Shown: positions 39,918-48,437 of the stretch, piece after piece
How the letters are laid out: each line of letters begins with the position of its first letter
How positions within the stretch are numbered: the first letter of the stretch is position 1
Assembly (NCBI GenBank): GCA_051881355.1
Contig: JBJEPS010000020.1
Span: forward strand, 15,492-79,491
DNA: 64,000 bases
Direction: 5' to 3'
Origin: Fimenecus sp051881355
GTDB lineage: Bacteria; Bacillota; Clostridia; Oscillospirales; Acutalibacteraceae
Position numbers and translations under genes: made by a program
The notes under the pieces: generated by a model
What the model was told of the DNA's origin: nothing
Database searches by the model: none
What the model saw: only the letters and a program-made list of their open reading frames with translations

Positions 39918-40879
39918 AAACCTTTGGGATTATCTTGCTGTGTGTGTTCGTCGTATTGATGATTTTACTATTGCTTTTATGCGGCTTTATTTTTAACGGG
40001 ATTATCTGGCGCAAAACCATTCCCATACCGAAATGGATTGAAAAAATGATTGCGGGCGGCGGGATGTCGCCTGACCGTTATCAAGGAGATTTCGAAAAAG
40101 CCGCACAAGCCTTTGATGCTTTGCCGCAGGAAAAAATCACCCTGCATGCGCCCGACGGGGCTGTGCTCCAAGGACGGGTGCTTACCCCCGAAACGCCGAA
40201 CGGCAGAACGATGTTGCTTTGTCACGGCGCAAGAAACTGCGGTAGAGGGGAATTTTGCTTTATGGTGCCGTGGCTGCTTCAGCAGGGATACGCGCTTGTT
40301 TTGCCCGACCACCGCGGCTGCGGCGAAAGTGACGGCAAATATATGGGCTACGGCACGCACGAGTCAAAGGATACCTTCTTGTGGGTAAATTATGCAAAAT
40401 CGCGTTTTCCCGACAATTCTATCTTCCTGCTCGGCGTTTCTTTGGGCGGGGCAACGGTGCTGATGATGAGCAATCATGCCGACGATGACAAAATCAAAGG
40501 CATTATTGCCGACTGCCCGTACACCTCGGCGTGGGACGAATTTTCCTATCAACTGCGCACCTCATTCCATGCGCCGAATTTCCCGATTATGCAGATTTGT
40601 GATTTGTACTGCCGCCTGTTTTGCGGCTATCGTTTCAAAGATGCCTCACCCGTGGAGGCGGTCAAAAATGCCAAAAAGCCGATTTTGTTTATTCACGGCG
40701 CGTGCGACGATTTCGTACCGACCTTTATGCAGGATATTCTGTATGACGCGTGTACTTCCGAAAAGGAAAAGCTGACCGTGCCCGACGCGGTGCATGCGAG
40801 AAGTTATTACACACACACCGATCTGTATCAAAACGCCATTACCGCGTTTATGGATAAATACGACGGAGCGACCGAATGA
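39914..40879 (+). CDS. Membrane-anchored alpha/beta hydrolase
   Basis: 321 residues. An N-terminal membrane helix (about 5-30) is followed by a hydrolase domain: TMLLCHGARNCGRG oxyanion region, DHRGCGESDGK, nucleophile serine in LGVSLGG, aspartate in HGACDDFVP and histidine in AVHARSYY. All catalytic residues are present. The fold covers esterases and lipases; the substrate is unknown. It overlaps both neighbours by four bases. It may remove acyl groups from glycans handled by this unit, or act on lipids together with the PI-PLC-like enzyme. Confidence 0.82.
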   Translation: MKTFGIILLCVFVVLMILLLLLCGFIFNGIIWRKTIPIPKWIEKMIAGGGMSPDRYQGDFEKAAQAFDALPQEKITLHAPDGAVLQGRVLTPETPNGRTMLLCHGARNCGRGEFCFMVPWLLQQGYALVLPDHRGCGESDGKYMGYGTHESKDTFLWVNYAKSRFPDNSIFLLGVSLGGATVLMMSNHADDDKIKGIIADCPYTSAWDEFSYQLRTSFHAPNFPIMQICDLYCRLFCGYRFKDASPVEAVKNAKKPILFIHGACDDFVPTFMQDILYDACTSEKEKLTVPDAVHARSYYTHTDLYQNAITAFMDKYDGATE

Positions 40880-41340
40880 AAACCGTGTTGGAAACTGCTG
40901 TGCGGGTTACGCCTGCGCAGGAAAAAACGAATATATTTTTGCCGTTTTCTTTGGAGAAAGAAGTTGAACAGTTAAAAATTGTCTATTCCTATGCGCCGAA
41001 GCTGTCGGACGGCGAAGCGGCGAAAGAAGCGGCGGAGAAATGCTTACAGCGCGACGCCGGCAAATACCGTGCGCAGTACCCTGCGGCGGAGGCGTTTTTG
41101 CCGCTGAAAAACTTGATTACACTGTCTTTGGATTCTCCGAAAGGCTACCGCGGTGCGGCACACCGCCAAGCGGATAGCCAAGTGCATATTTTAACGGAAC
41201 AGACAGCCTCTCCCGGCTTTTTACCCGGAAAACTGCCTGCAGGGGATTGGCGGCTGGTCTTAAATGTGCACGCGCTTGTCACACCGTTTTGCGACTGCTG
41301 CATAAAAATTGAAGTGGAGGAGGCGGTCGGAAATGGGTAA
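40876..41340 (+). CDS. Small beta-domain protein coupled to the PHP enzyme
   Basis: 154 residues, no signal peptide. I know no exact family. The end, GDWRLVLNVHALVTPFCDCCIKIEVE, resembles the beta-sandwich that precedes the PHP domain in CehA/McbA-type metallohydrolases, where both form one chain. Here the two parts are separate genes overlapping by eight bases in different frames. The middle is helical and charged. It starts inside the hydrolase gene (ATGA overlap). A supporting domain for the PHP enzyme is the best guess. Confidence 0.6.
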   Translation: MKTVLETAVRVTPAQEKTNIFLPFSLEKEVEQLKIVYSYAPKLSDGEAAKEAAEKCLQRDAGKYRAQYPAAEAFLPLKNLITLSLDSPKGYRGAAHRQADSQVHILTEQTASPGFLPGKLPAGDWRLVLNVHALVTPFCDCCIKIEVEEAVGNG

Positions 41341-42310
41341 CGTGCAACAGTGGTTTGCTTGCGAACTGCACTGCCATACCGTCCACAGTGACGGCGATTT
41401 TACCGTGGAAACGCTTTTACAAACGGCGCGTGAACGGGCTTTAGACGGAATTTGTCTAACCGACCACAACACCACGGCAGGTTGGGCAGAAATCCCGACG
41501 GACGGCGTGCCTGCGGTGCTTTGCGGGATTGAATGGACGACCTATTTCGGACATATGCCTGTGCTTGACTGCCGTGAATATGTGGATTGGCGCGACGCAA
41601 CGCCCGAAAATATTGACGATAAACTTTTTTCCGTCCACGAGCACGGCGGTTTGTGCGGGATAGCGCACCCCTATCAAATCGGTACACCGATTTGCACAGG
41701 CGGTTTTTGGGAATTTCAAGTCAAAGATTATAGCTTGATAGACTACATAGAGGTTTGGGCGGAGGGCGCACCGTATTACAACACCGCGAACAGTCGTGCG
41801 CAAAAAAAGTGGCAGTCTCTTTTGGATCAGGGCTATCATATTGCCCCCACAATGGGACGCGATTGGCACCGCCCGACCAAAAATATTTACCCCACGGCGT
41901 GCACGTATCTGCTGTGTTCCGAAGGAAAACTGACCCCCGAAAAGATGAAAACCGCGCTCAAAAACGGCAGAACAAGCGTCTGTGTCGGTCCGTTATTTTA
42001 TTTTGAAACAGCAGACGGCGCGACGATGGGCGATACCGTAAAAGCGGGGCAAACCGAACTGCGGTTTTATTTAGACGATACGCGATATTGCGCGGCAAAG
42101 TCCGAAAATCAATTTGTCCCACGCGAAATTCGTGTGTTTTCAAACGGCGGTGAAACGATTTTATACTTGCCGCTGTCGGCGGGAGAAAAGACCTGTACGG
42201 CGACCTTGTATTTAAAAAGCAAGCATTGGTACCGCGCCGAGCTTTGGGGCAATACAGACGGAAAACCCAATACACAGCTCGCCTTGACGGCGGCAATCTA
42301 TACAGAATAG
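41333..42310 (+). CDS. PHP-domain metallohydrolase, CehA/McbA-like
   Basis: 325 residues from ATG 41333, behind GGAGG; the start is inside the preceding gene. PHP metal motifs are clear: ELHCHTVHSDGD (residues about 10-21), LTDHNTT, GIEWTT, CGIAHP and MGRDWH. PHP enzymes are phosphoesterases that use up to three metal ions; this type often acts on cyclic or carbohydrate phosphate esters. A beta domain of about 90 residues ends the protein. In a unit with a sugar symporter, a metallophosphatase and GH38, it may dephosphorylate a sugar intermediate; that is inference. Confidence 0.85.
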   Translation: MGNVQQWFACELHCHTVHSDGDFTVETLLQTARERALDGICLTDHNTTAGWAEIPTDGVPAVLCGIEWTTYFGHMPVLDCREYVDWRDATPENIDDKLFSVHEHGGLCGIAHPYQIGTPICTGGFWEFQVKDYSLIDYIEVWAEGAPYYNTANSRAQKKWQSLLDQGYHIAPTMGRDWHRPTKNIYPTACTYLLCSEGKLTPEKMKTALKNGRTSVCVGPLFYFETADGATMGDTVKAGQTELRFYLDDTRYCAAKSENQFVPREIRVFSNGGETILYLPLSAGEKTCTATLYLKSKHWYRAELWGNTDGKPNTQLALTAAIYTE

Positions 42311-42325
42311 GAAAAGGTGAAGCGT

Positions 42326-43801
42326 ATGGAAACTACGGAAAAGACAACAAAAGCAGTGCGCGAACGCCGCTATGTTAGCGTGCGCGAAACGGTACTGTAC
42401 GGCGTGGCAAACGGCGGGCAGTGTATCGGCTATAATATGGTGCGCTCACAGCTGACCTTCTTTTTGGTCACGGTGTTTGGTGTGCCCGCACCGGCTGTGG
42501 CAACCATGATTTTTGTCATGGGACTTTGGGATGCCTTCAATGACCCGCTTATGGGCACGATAGTGGACCGCACGCGCACGCGGTACGGCAAACTGCGCCC
42601 GTATCTTCTGTTTGTGCCGATTCCCTTAGGCATAGCGACGATTGTGTTTTTCGGCGGCGCGGAATTTTTGTCCGGTGTGCAGTCCGATGCCGTGAAAATT
42701 GTGTATATGTGCATTACCTATTTCGTATGGGAATTTTTCTATACGATAGGCGATATTCCGTTTTGGGGGCTTTCGGCGGCGGTTTCGCCCAATCCCGAGG
42801 ACCGCTCGCGCGTCATTACCTCGGCACGCTTTATTTCCAGCATCATCGGCGGCATTCCGGGCATTTTGGTGTCCATTTGCATCGACCTGTACCGCCGCGG
42901 TATGGTGCCGTGGGATTTACGGCAGGTATTTTTGGTGCTCGGTATTCTTGCGGGCACGGTCGGTATGGGCTTGTTTTCACTCGCGGGGATTTTCTCCCGT
43001 GAGCGCGTGGTACAAAGCAACGACGAGCCGAAGCTTTTAGATTGCTTCCGTTATCTGTTTAAAAATAAACCGCTTTTGCTGTTGGTGCTCGCATCGGTCA
43101 TCGGCACCGTAGGCGGCATCGGGGACACCTTTGTGCAATATTTTTATGCGCTGTCGCTCGGTACGGCGAGTCTGTCGATTATTGCAGGCATACCGGGCAC
43201 GATTATGGGCTTTTTCACCTATGCGTTTTTGCCGAAGCTCGAAAAACGGTGGAGCTCTAAGCAGATTGTCATTCGGATAACGGTTTTAAAGGCGATTGTA
43301 ACCACTTGTATATTCTTTTTGGGCTTCCGCCATTATACCGAGCCGATTATTATTGTACCGCTGTTGGCATTGCAAGGCGTATTTACCAGCGCTATCGGCA
43401 GTGTCAGTGCGGTTGTCCCCACCAAAATGGTCGGCGATACCGTCGATTATATGGAATGGAAAACCGGCGAACGTGGTGAGGGCATGAGTTTCTCGCTTTT
43501 AACCTTTATCAGCAAACTGACCGGCTCGTTAAGCACGGCGGCGGCGACGGCGATCATTCCGATCATCGGGCTGCAGCAAGTCGGCGCGGAAATGGTGCTT
43601 GCAGAAGGCGGTGCGGTCAACACACGGTTTTGGCTGTGGGGCTTGGTGACAATGATTCCTGCCGTTCTGAATTTACTGTCGCTGATTCCGTACATTTTCT
43701 ATGATTTGGAGGGTAAAAAACTCGATACCATTCACGAAGAAATGCGCGCGCATCGGCTTGCAATGTTGAATACGGAGCGCACGGCTGCCGGGGAGGAATA
43801 A
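42326..43801 (+). CDS. GPH-family sugar:cation symporter
   Basis: 491 residues from ATG 42326, with AAGGTGA upstream (GTG at 42317 is a less likely start). Twelve membrane segments are expected. GPH signatures: YGVANGGQCIGYNMVRSQLTFFL, the WDAFNDPLMGTIVDRTRTRYGKLRPYLLF loop and VGDTVDYMEWKTGERGEGM near helix 10. The family imports glycosides, pentosides or hexuronides with Na+ or H+. It is the only sugar importer in the window and probably brings in the oligosaccharide cut by the GH38 enzyme two genes downstream. Confidence 0.92.
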   Translation: METTEKTTKAVRERRYVSVRETVLYGVANGGQCIGYNMVRSQLTFFLVTVFGVPAPAVATMIFVMGLWDAFNDPLMGTIVDRTRTRYGKLRPYLLFVPIPLGIATIVFFGGAEFLSGVQSDAVKIVYMCITYFVWEFFYTIGDIPFWGLSAAVSPNPEDRSRVITSARFISSIIGGIPGILVSICIDLYRRGMVPWDLRQVFLVLGILAGTVGMGLFSLAGIFSRERVVQSNDEPKLLDCFRYLFKNKPLLLLVLASVIGTVGGIGDTFVQYFYALSLGTASLSIIAGIPGTIMGFFTYAFLPKLEKRWSSKQIVIRITVLKAIVTTCIFFLGFRHYTEPIIIVPLLALQGVFTSAIGSVSAVVPTKMVGDTVDYMEWKTGERGEGMSFSLLTFISKLTGSLSTAAATAIIPIIGLQQVGAEMVLAEGGAVNTRFWLWGLVTMIPAVLNLLSLIPYIFYDLEGKKLDTIHEEMRAHRLAMLNTERTAAGEE

Positions 43802-43803
43802 CC

Positions 43804-45051
43804 ATGCGGCATACGTTTTTTCAAAGATTGCTGGGCATTTTGCTTGGTACGGTATTGCTGATTTGCGCTTTGCCTACAGCGACATTTGCCCAAACGGAGG
43901 AAAAAGGCTTGCAGTTTCAGAACGGGAAATTTGAGATTCTGATTTTAGCGGATATTCAGGACACGGATACCCCGCAAAAGGAGACGACCGCTTTGGTGGA
44001 GGCGGCGCTCGACAGCGCAAACCCCGATTTGGTGGTGCTGCTCGGCGACAACACCGCGGGCTGGTGGAAAGGCGTGGACGAAGAAAAAACGCGAGCGGCG
44101 GTGGACGCTGTTGCCAAGCCGATTGACGACCGCGGCATTCCGTTTGCACTGGTGTTCGGCAACCACGACCACGAGGGGCTTTGCAGTGACGAAAACGGCA
44201 TGACCGAAGAAGAGGCAAAGCAGTTTTTGCTTTCCTGTTTTCAAAAATACGACACCTGCCTTGCCGTTGCGGGCGAGGAGATGACGGGGCTTTGCAATTA
44301 CAATTTGCCGATTAAAAGCACCGACGGGCAGAAAGTCGCCTATAATTTGTGGTTTATGGATTCCAACCCCTACACGCCCGAAAGCGAGGGCGGCGGATAC
44401 GGCTATGTGCACCCCGACCAAATTGCGTGGTATGAAGAAACCGCCGCAGAATTAAAAGTGCAAAACGGCGGTGAGGTTGTACCCTCGATGCTGTTCCAGC
44501 ACATTGTTGTGCCTGAGGTATACGATATGCTTTCGGAGGTGGAACGCGGGACTTCGGGCGCGGTGCGCGGCAGCGGCATTTGGCATGACAAATACTATAC
44601 CGTGTCCGACGCGGTGTATCAAGGGTCTTTAAACGAAGGACCGTGTCCCTCTAACAAAAACGGCGGGCAGTTTGACAGTTGGCTTCAAACAGGCGACATT
44701 GTCGCCGCCTTTTTCGGGCATGACCATGTAAACGATTTTGCAGGTGTTTACAAGGGAATTCATTTGATTGCGACCCCTGCTGTGACGTTTTACAGCTACG
44801 GCAACCACCGCGGCGTGCGGACAATTACCATTGACGAAGCGGACACAAGCACATTCACCTCGGAAATTCTGACATTTGAAGATTTGACCGATTTAAAGGT
44901 AACCAACCTGTATAAAGCCAATCACGGCTATTATGAATACAGATACCGCTTTTTGCCGATTGCGCTCGGCGTGCTCGGCGGCGCGGCAGTTCTTGCCGCA
45001 GGGGCGGTTGTGCTTCGCAAGGTATGGAAAAAACGAAAGGGCAGGGGCTAA
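43804..45051 (+). CDS. Secreted, membrane-anchored calcineurin-like metallophosphatase
   Basis: 415 residues. An N-terminal signal peptide (RLLGILLGTVLLICALPTATFA) and a C-terminal membrane helix (about 385-408) followed by KKRKGRG place the enzyme on the outer face of the membrane. The metallophosphoesterase motifs are ILILADIQD, LLGDNT, FGNHDHE, LFQHI and FFGHDHVND, giving the two-metal site. It would act on an extracellular phosphoester. It starts two bases after the symporter stop. A Pho-type or glycan phosphate role would fit, but nothing decides it. Confidence 0.9.
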   Translation: MRHTFFQRLLGILLGTVLLICALPTATFAQTEEKGLQFQNGKFEILILADIQDTDTPQKETTALVEAALDSANPDLVVLLGDNTAGWWKGVDEEKTRAAVDAVAKPIDDRGIPFALVFGNHDHEGLCSDENGMTEEEAKQFLLSCFQKYDTCLAVAGEEMTGLCNYNLPIKSTDGQKVAYNLWFMDSNPYTPESEGGGYGYVHPDQIAWYEETAAELKVQNGGEVVPSMLFQHIVVPEVYDMLSEVERGTSGAVRGSGIWHDKYYTVSDAVYQGSLNEGPCPSNKNGGQFDSWLQTGDIVAAFFGHDHVNDFAGVYKGIHLIATPAVTFYSYGNHRGVRTITIDEADTSTFTSEILTFEDLTDLKVTNLYKANHGYYEYRYRFLPIALGVLGGAAVLAAGAVVLRKVWKKRKGRG

Positions 45052-45054
45052 CCT

Positions 45055-48000
45055 ATGGAAAAACAGAAAAAACCGACAATTTATACCGTGGCAACGGCGC
45101 ATCTTGATACCGTTTGGAATTGGACGTTTGAAACGACGATTGAAAAATACATACCCGCCACACTCGATGACAACTTTAAGCTGTTCAAAAAATATCCCGA
45201 CTATGTGTTTAGCTTTGAGGGCAGCCGCCGGTATGAATTGATGGAGGAATACTACCCCGAAAAGTTTGAAACGCTCAAAAAATATATCGCCGACGGGCGC
45301 TGGTTTGTGACGGGCAGCGCGTATGAAAACGGTGATGTCAATGTGCCCTCTCCCGAAGCGCTGTTTCGAAATATCCTGTACGGCAACGGCTATTTCCGCG
45401 ACAAATTCGGCAAAACAAGCGTCGATATTTATTTGCCGGACTGCTTTGGCTTCGGCTATGCACTTCCGAGTATCATCAAACACGCGGGACTTTTGGGCTT
45501 TACCACCCAAAAACTGACTTGGAGCTCTGCTTACGGCATTCCGTTCGATTTGGGACTGTGGCAAGGCGTGGACGGCAGTCAAATTTACGCGTCTTTGGAC
45601 GCGCAGGACTATTCCGCAACGCTGAAAACTGTGCGCGAGCACAAAAACGCCCCGAACAAACTGAAAAGCAATATCGAAAAATACGATTTGCCGTTTACCT
45701 ATTTATTGCACGGTACGGGCGACCGTGGCGGCGCACCGAAAGAGGACTCCGTCAAAACCGTGGTGTCGGAAAAGCAGAAAAACGCGCAAAGTGATACCAA
45801 TGTCGAAATCGTCAGCGTGGATAAAGTGTTCCGCGTGATGGACGAGGACCTTTCCGCCGCGCAAAAGAAAAAACTGCCTGTTTGGAACAACGAGCTTGTC
45901 TCCACCGACCACGGCGTCGGCGGCTATACCTCGCGCGCGTTGGGAAAACGCTGGAACCGCAAAAACGAACAGCTCGCAGATGCGGCAGAACGCCTGTCTG
46001 TTGCCGCCGCTTGGTGCGGTGCGGGAGTGTACCCGCAAAAAGAACTCGAAACCGCGTGGAAACGCGTGATTGCGCATCAATTCCATGACGATTTGCCGGG
46101 CACTTCTTTAGAATGCGTTTACAAGCGCAGTTGGAATGATTATGCGCTGTCTTTAAATCAATTCGGGACGCTTTACGAGGCAGCGGCAGAAAATCTTGTG
46201 CGCCAAATGACTGTGCCGTTTTCGCGCGGGTATGCCGTAGCCGTGGCCAACCCCACGCAGTTTGTCCGCACCGAGACGGTGGAATGTACGATTGATGCGT
46301 TAAAAGACGCACAGTTTGTTCATGTAAAGAATGCGAAAGGGAAAGCGGTGCCGTCGCAGATTGCAAACGGGAAAATCCTGTTTTCCGCCACCGTGCCCGC
46401 AAACGGTGTGGCGGTGTATTGCGTTTCTAAAGCGGAAAAGCCCTATGCGGGTACGTCGGCGCTTGCAGTAACCGAACGCACATTGGAAAATGAAGCCTAC
46501 AAGGTCACTTTGGACGACAACGGCGATATTGCCTCGGTGTTTGACAAAGTACTCGGAAAAGAACTGCTCCAAAGTCCCATTCGTATGGCGTTGCACAAAT
46601 ATAATGGTTCGCACCCGTGGCCTGCATGGGAACTCGATTACCCCGAGGTCATGGCAGAGCCTGTCGGATATGCCGCCGACCCGCAATTTAAAATTCTCGA
46701 GAACGGCAGTGCGCGTGTGTGTATCGAAACCTGTCGTACCGCGGGTGCGTCGGTGTTCGTCCAGCGCATTTCTTTGGGCGCAGGGGAAACGACCGTCCGC
46801 GTGGAAAATGAAATTGCATGGTATAGTCCGCGCACACTGTTAAAAACGCCGTTCTCCTTTACCGTGCAAAATGAAACTGCATCTTACGATTTGGGGCTGG
46901 GCGTGATTCGCCGCGGATTGAATACTGAAAAGCTGTACGAGGTCCCCGCGCAAAATTGGGCGGACATCAGCGGCGAGGAGTACGGCGTGTCGATACTCAG
47001 CGACTGCAAATACGGTTGGGACCACCCGACTGCCGACACGGTACGATTGACCGGAATACACACGCCGCGCGGTGATTTCTTGCCGCAAAGCCAGCAAAGT
47101 TATATGGATATGGGGCGCAACCGGTACGCATTCGGTATTTTCAGCCACAAAGGTGCGGATCTTTCTGCAACACAAAAAGCGGGTATCTGCTTCAATCAGC
47201 CGATGCGTGTTTTCTCCGCACCGCTCCGACAAACAGGTGTATTGGAAAGCGAGTTTTCCTTTGCCTCGATTTCCGACGATGCGGTTTTACTTCGCGCTGT
47301 GAAATGCGCCGAGGGCGACCGAAATACCGTGATTGTCCGCGTGAATGAGGGTACGGGTGAAAAATGCAAAGATGTGCATTTGCGTGTGGGCACGGGTGTG
47401 CGCAACGCGTGGATTTGCAACGGCTTTGAAGAAAAGCAAAAGAAAGCAAAGTTAGAAAACGGCGAGGTCGTGTTTGATATTGCCGCCTTTGCGCCGATGA
47501 CCTTTGCACTGGAATTAGAGCCGCTGAAAGGAAAAGCGGTACCGTGCGAGCGTATGCCGATTTTTCTTGCCTGTACCGAGAAAACCGCATCAACAAATGC
47601 ATTGCGGCGCGATGGGGCTTTGGGCGGCTGTACCGTACCGCAGGAGCAATTCCCGCGCACGGTGCGCTGCAAAAATACGGTGTTTACCCTCTCAACACAG
47701 CCGCAGAATGCGTTGCGCTGCTGTGGGCAAACCCTGCTTTTGCCCACAGGGACAAAAACCGTTTCGTTGTTGCTGACGGCAGTCGGCGGCGATACGCATG
47801 TGCAGTTTAGAAGCGGCGAAACGGGCAAAACCGTATTTGTGCCCGATTGCTTTGAAGCACTCGGGGCAGGCGATTTCGTGCGTACAAAGACTTCGGGTTA
47901 TGTAAAAGACTGTACGCTGGCGTATGAATTTACGCATATGCATAAAGCAAGCGGTGATGTTACGGCAAAGCAGTGCTATTTATTCGCGGCGGAAATTCCC

Positions 48001-48234
48001 GTTTCAGGCGAGGCGTTGACGTTGCCCGTGGCGGAAAATGTGTTGGTATTTGCCGCGTCAGCTTCTTTGGAAGCATCGTGCGGCAAAGCCTTACAGCCGC
48101 TGTATGACGATTTCAAGAAAACGGCAATCCCCTATACGCGCCCGAATTATGAAACCGCAGTCAGTCGCGCATACCATTTGCTGTCGGCGCTCGAAAACGT
48201 CAAACCGCTGAAACCGTGGTTGGAGAAAATATAA
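45055..48234 (+). CDS. Alpha-mannosidase, GH38
   Basis: 1059 residues, typical for bacterial GH38. The N-terminal catalytic domain shows VATAHLDTVWNWTFE with zinc-binding histidine and aspartate, the nucleophile aspartate in YLPDCFGFGYALPSI, and the zinc histidine in VIAHQFHDDLPGTS. Central helices and long C-terminal beta domains follow. The enzyme removes alpha-mannose from N-glycan-type or fungal mannans. No signal peptide, so it acts inside the cell on imported sugar. It ends the unit that starts at 39021 and faces a bidirectional terminator. Zinc or another divalent metal is required in the family. Confidence 0.95.
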   Translation: MEKQKKPTIYTVATAHLDTVWNWTFETTIEKYIPATLDDNFKLFKKYPDYVFSFEGSRRYELMEEYYPEKFETLKKYIADGRWFVTGSAYENGDVNVPSPEALFRNILYGNGYFRDKFGKTSVDIYLPDCFGFGYALPSIIKHAGLLGFTTQKLTWSSAYGIPFDLGLWQGVDGSQIYASLDAQDYSATLKTVREHKNAPNKLKSNIEKYDLPFTYLLHGTGDRGGAPKEDSVKTVVSEKQKNAQSDTNVEIVSVDKVFRVMDEDLSAAQKKKLPVWNNELVSTDHGVGGYTSRALGKRWNRKNEQLADAAERLSVAAAWCGAGVYPQKELETAWKRVIAHQFHDDLPGTSLECVYKRSWNDYALSLNQFGTLYEAAAENLVRQMTVPFSRGYAVAVANPTQFVRTETVECTIDALKDAQFVHVKNAKGKAVPSQIANGKILFSATVPANGVAVYCVSKAEKPYAGTSALAVTERTLENEAYKVTLDDNGDIASVFDKVLGKELLQSPIRMALHKYNGSHPWPAWELDYPEVMAEPVGYAADPQFKILENGSARVCIETCRTAGASVFVQRISLGAGETTVRVENEIAWYSPRTLLKTPFSFTVQNETASYDLGLGVIRRGLNTEKLYEVPAQNWADISGEEYGVSILSDCKYGWDHPTADTVRLTGIHTPRGDFLPQSQQSYMDMGRNRYAFGIFSHKGADLSATQKAGICFNQPMRVFSAPLRQTGVLESEFSFASISDDAVLLRAVKCAEGDRNTVIVRVNEGTGEKCKDVHLRVGTGVRNAWICNGFEEKQKKAKLENGEVVFDIAAFAPMTFALELEPLKGKAVPCERMPIFLACTEKTASTNALRRDGALGGCTVPQEQFPRTVRCKNTVFTLSTQPQNALRCCGQTLLLPTGTKTVSLLLTAVGGDTHVQFRSGETGKTVFVPDCFEALGAGDFVRTKTSGYVKDCTLAYEFTHMHKASGDVTAKQCYLFAAEIPVSGEALTLPVAENVLVFAASASLEASCGKALQPLYDDFKKTAIPYTRPNYETAVSRAYHLLSALENVKPLKPWLEKI

Positions 48235-48248
48235 TTTATCTTTCCTTC

Positions 48249-48277
48249 GTGGGGGCGGTCGACCTCGACCGCCCGTA
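48249..48277. repeat. GC-rich palindromic repeat
   Basis: GTGGGGGCGGTCGACCTCGACC followed by GCCCGTA, shortened here to its ends GTGGGGGCGG and CCGCCCGTA. A perfect hairpin of the same family as 22514 and 34138. Confidence 0.6.
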
Positions 48278-48356
48278 AAATGTGATGTGATTTTGCGGAA
48301 CAACACGAAGGTTGTTCCCTACGCACAAAAAACATATTCAGACAGAAAAATAAACG

Positions 48357-48389
48357 CCCCGCCCATACCGAAAAACGGTATGGGCGGGG
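48357..48389. terminator. Bidirectional terminator between GH38 and ABC genes
   Basis: A 14-pair stem, CCCCGCCCATACCG (48357-48370) with CGGTATGGGCGGGG (48376-48389), loop AAAAA. T-rich flanks on the minus side (CGTTTATTTTT) and TTGTTGTAT on the plus side suit the convergent genes. Confidence 0.85.
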
Positions 48390-48437
48390 TTGTTGTATAA
48401 AAACCAATCCGAAGAATAGGACTTTTGTAAAAAGAAG

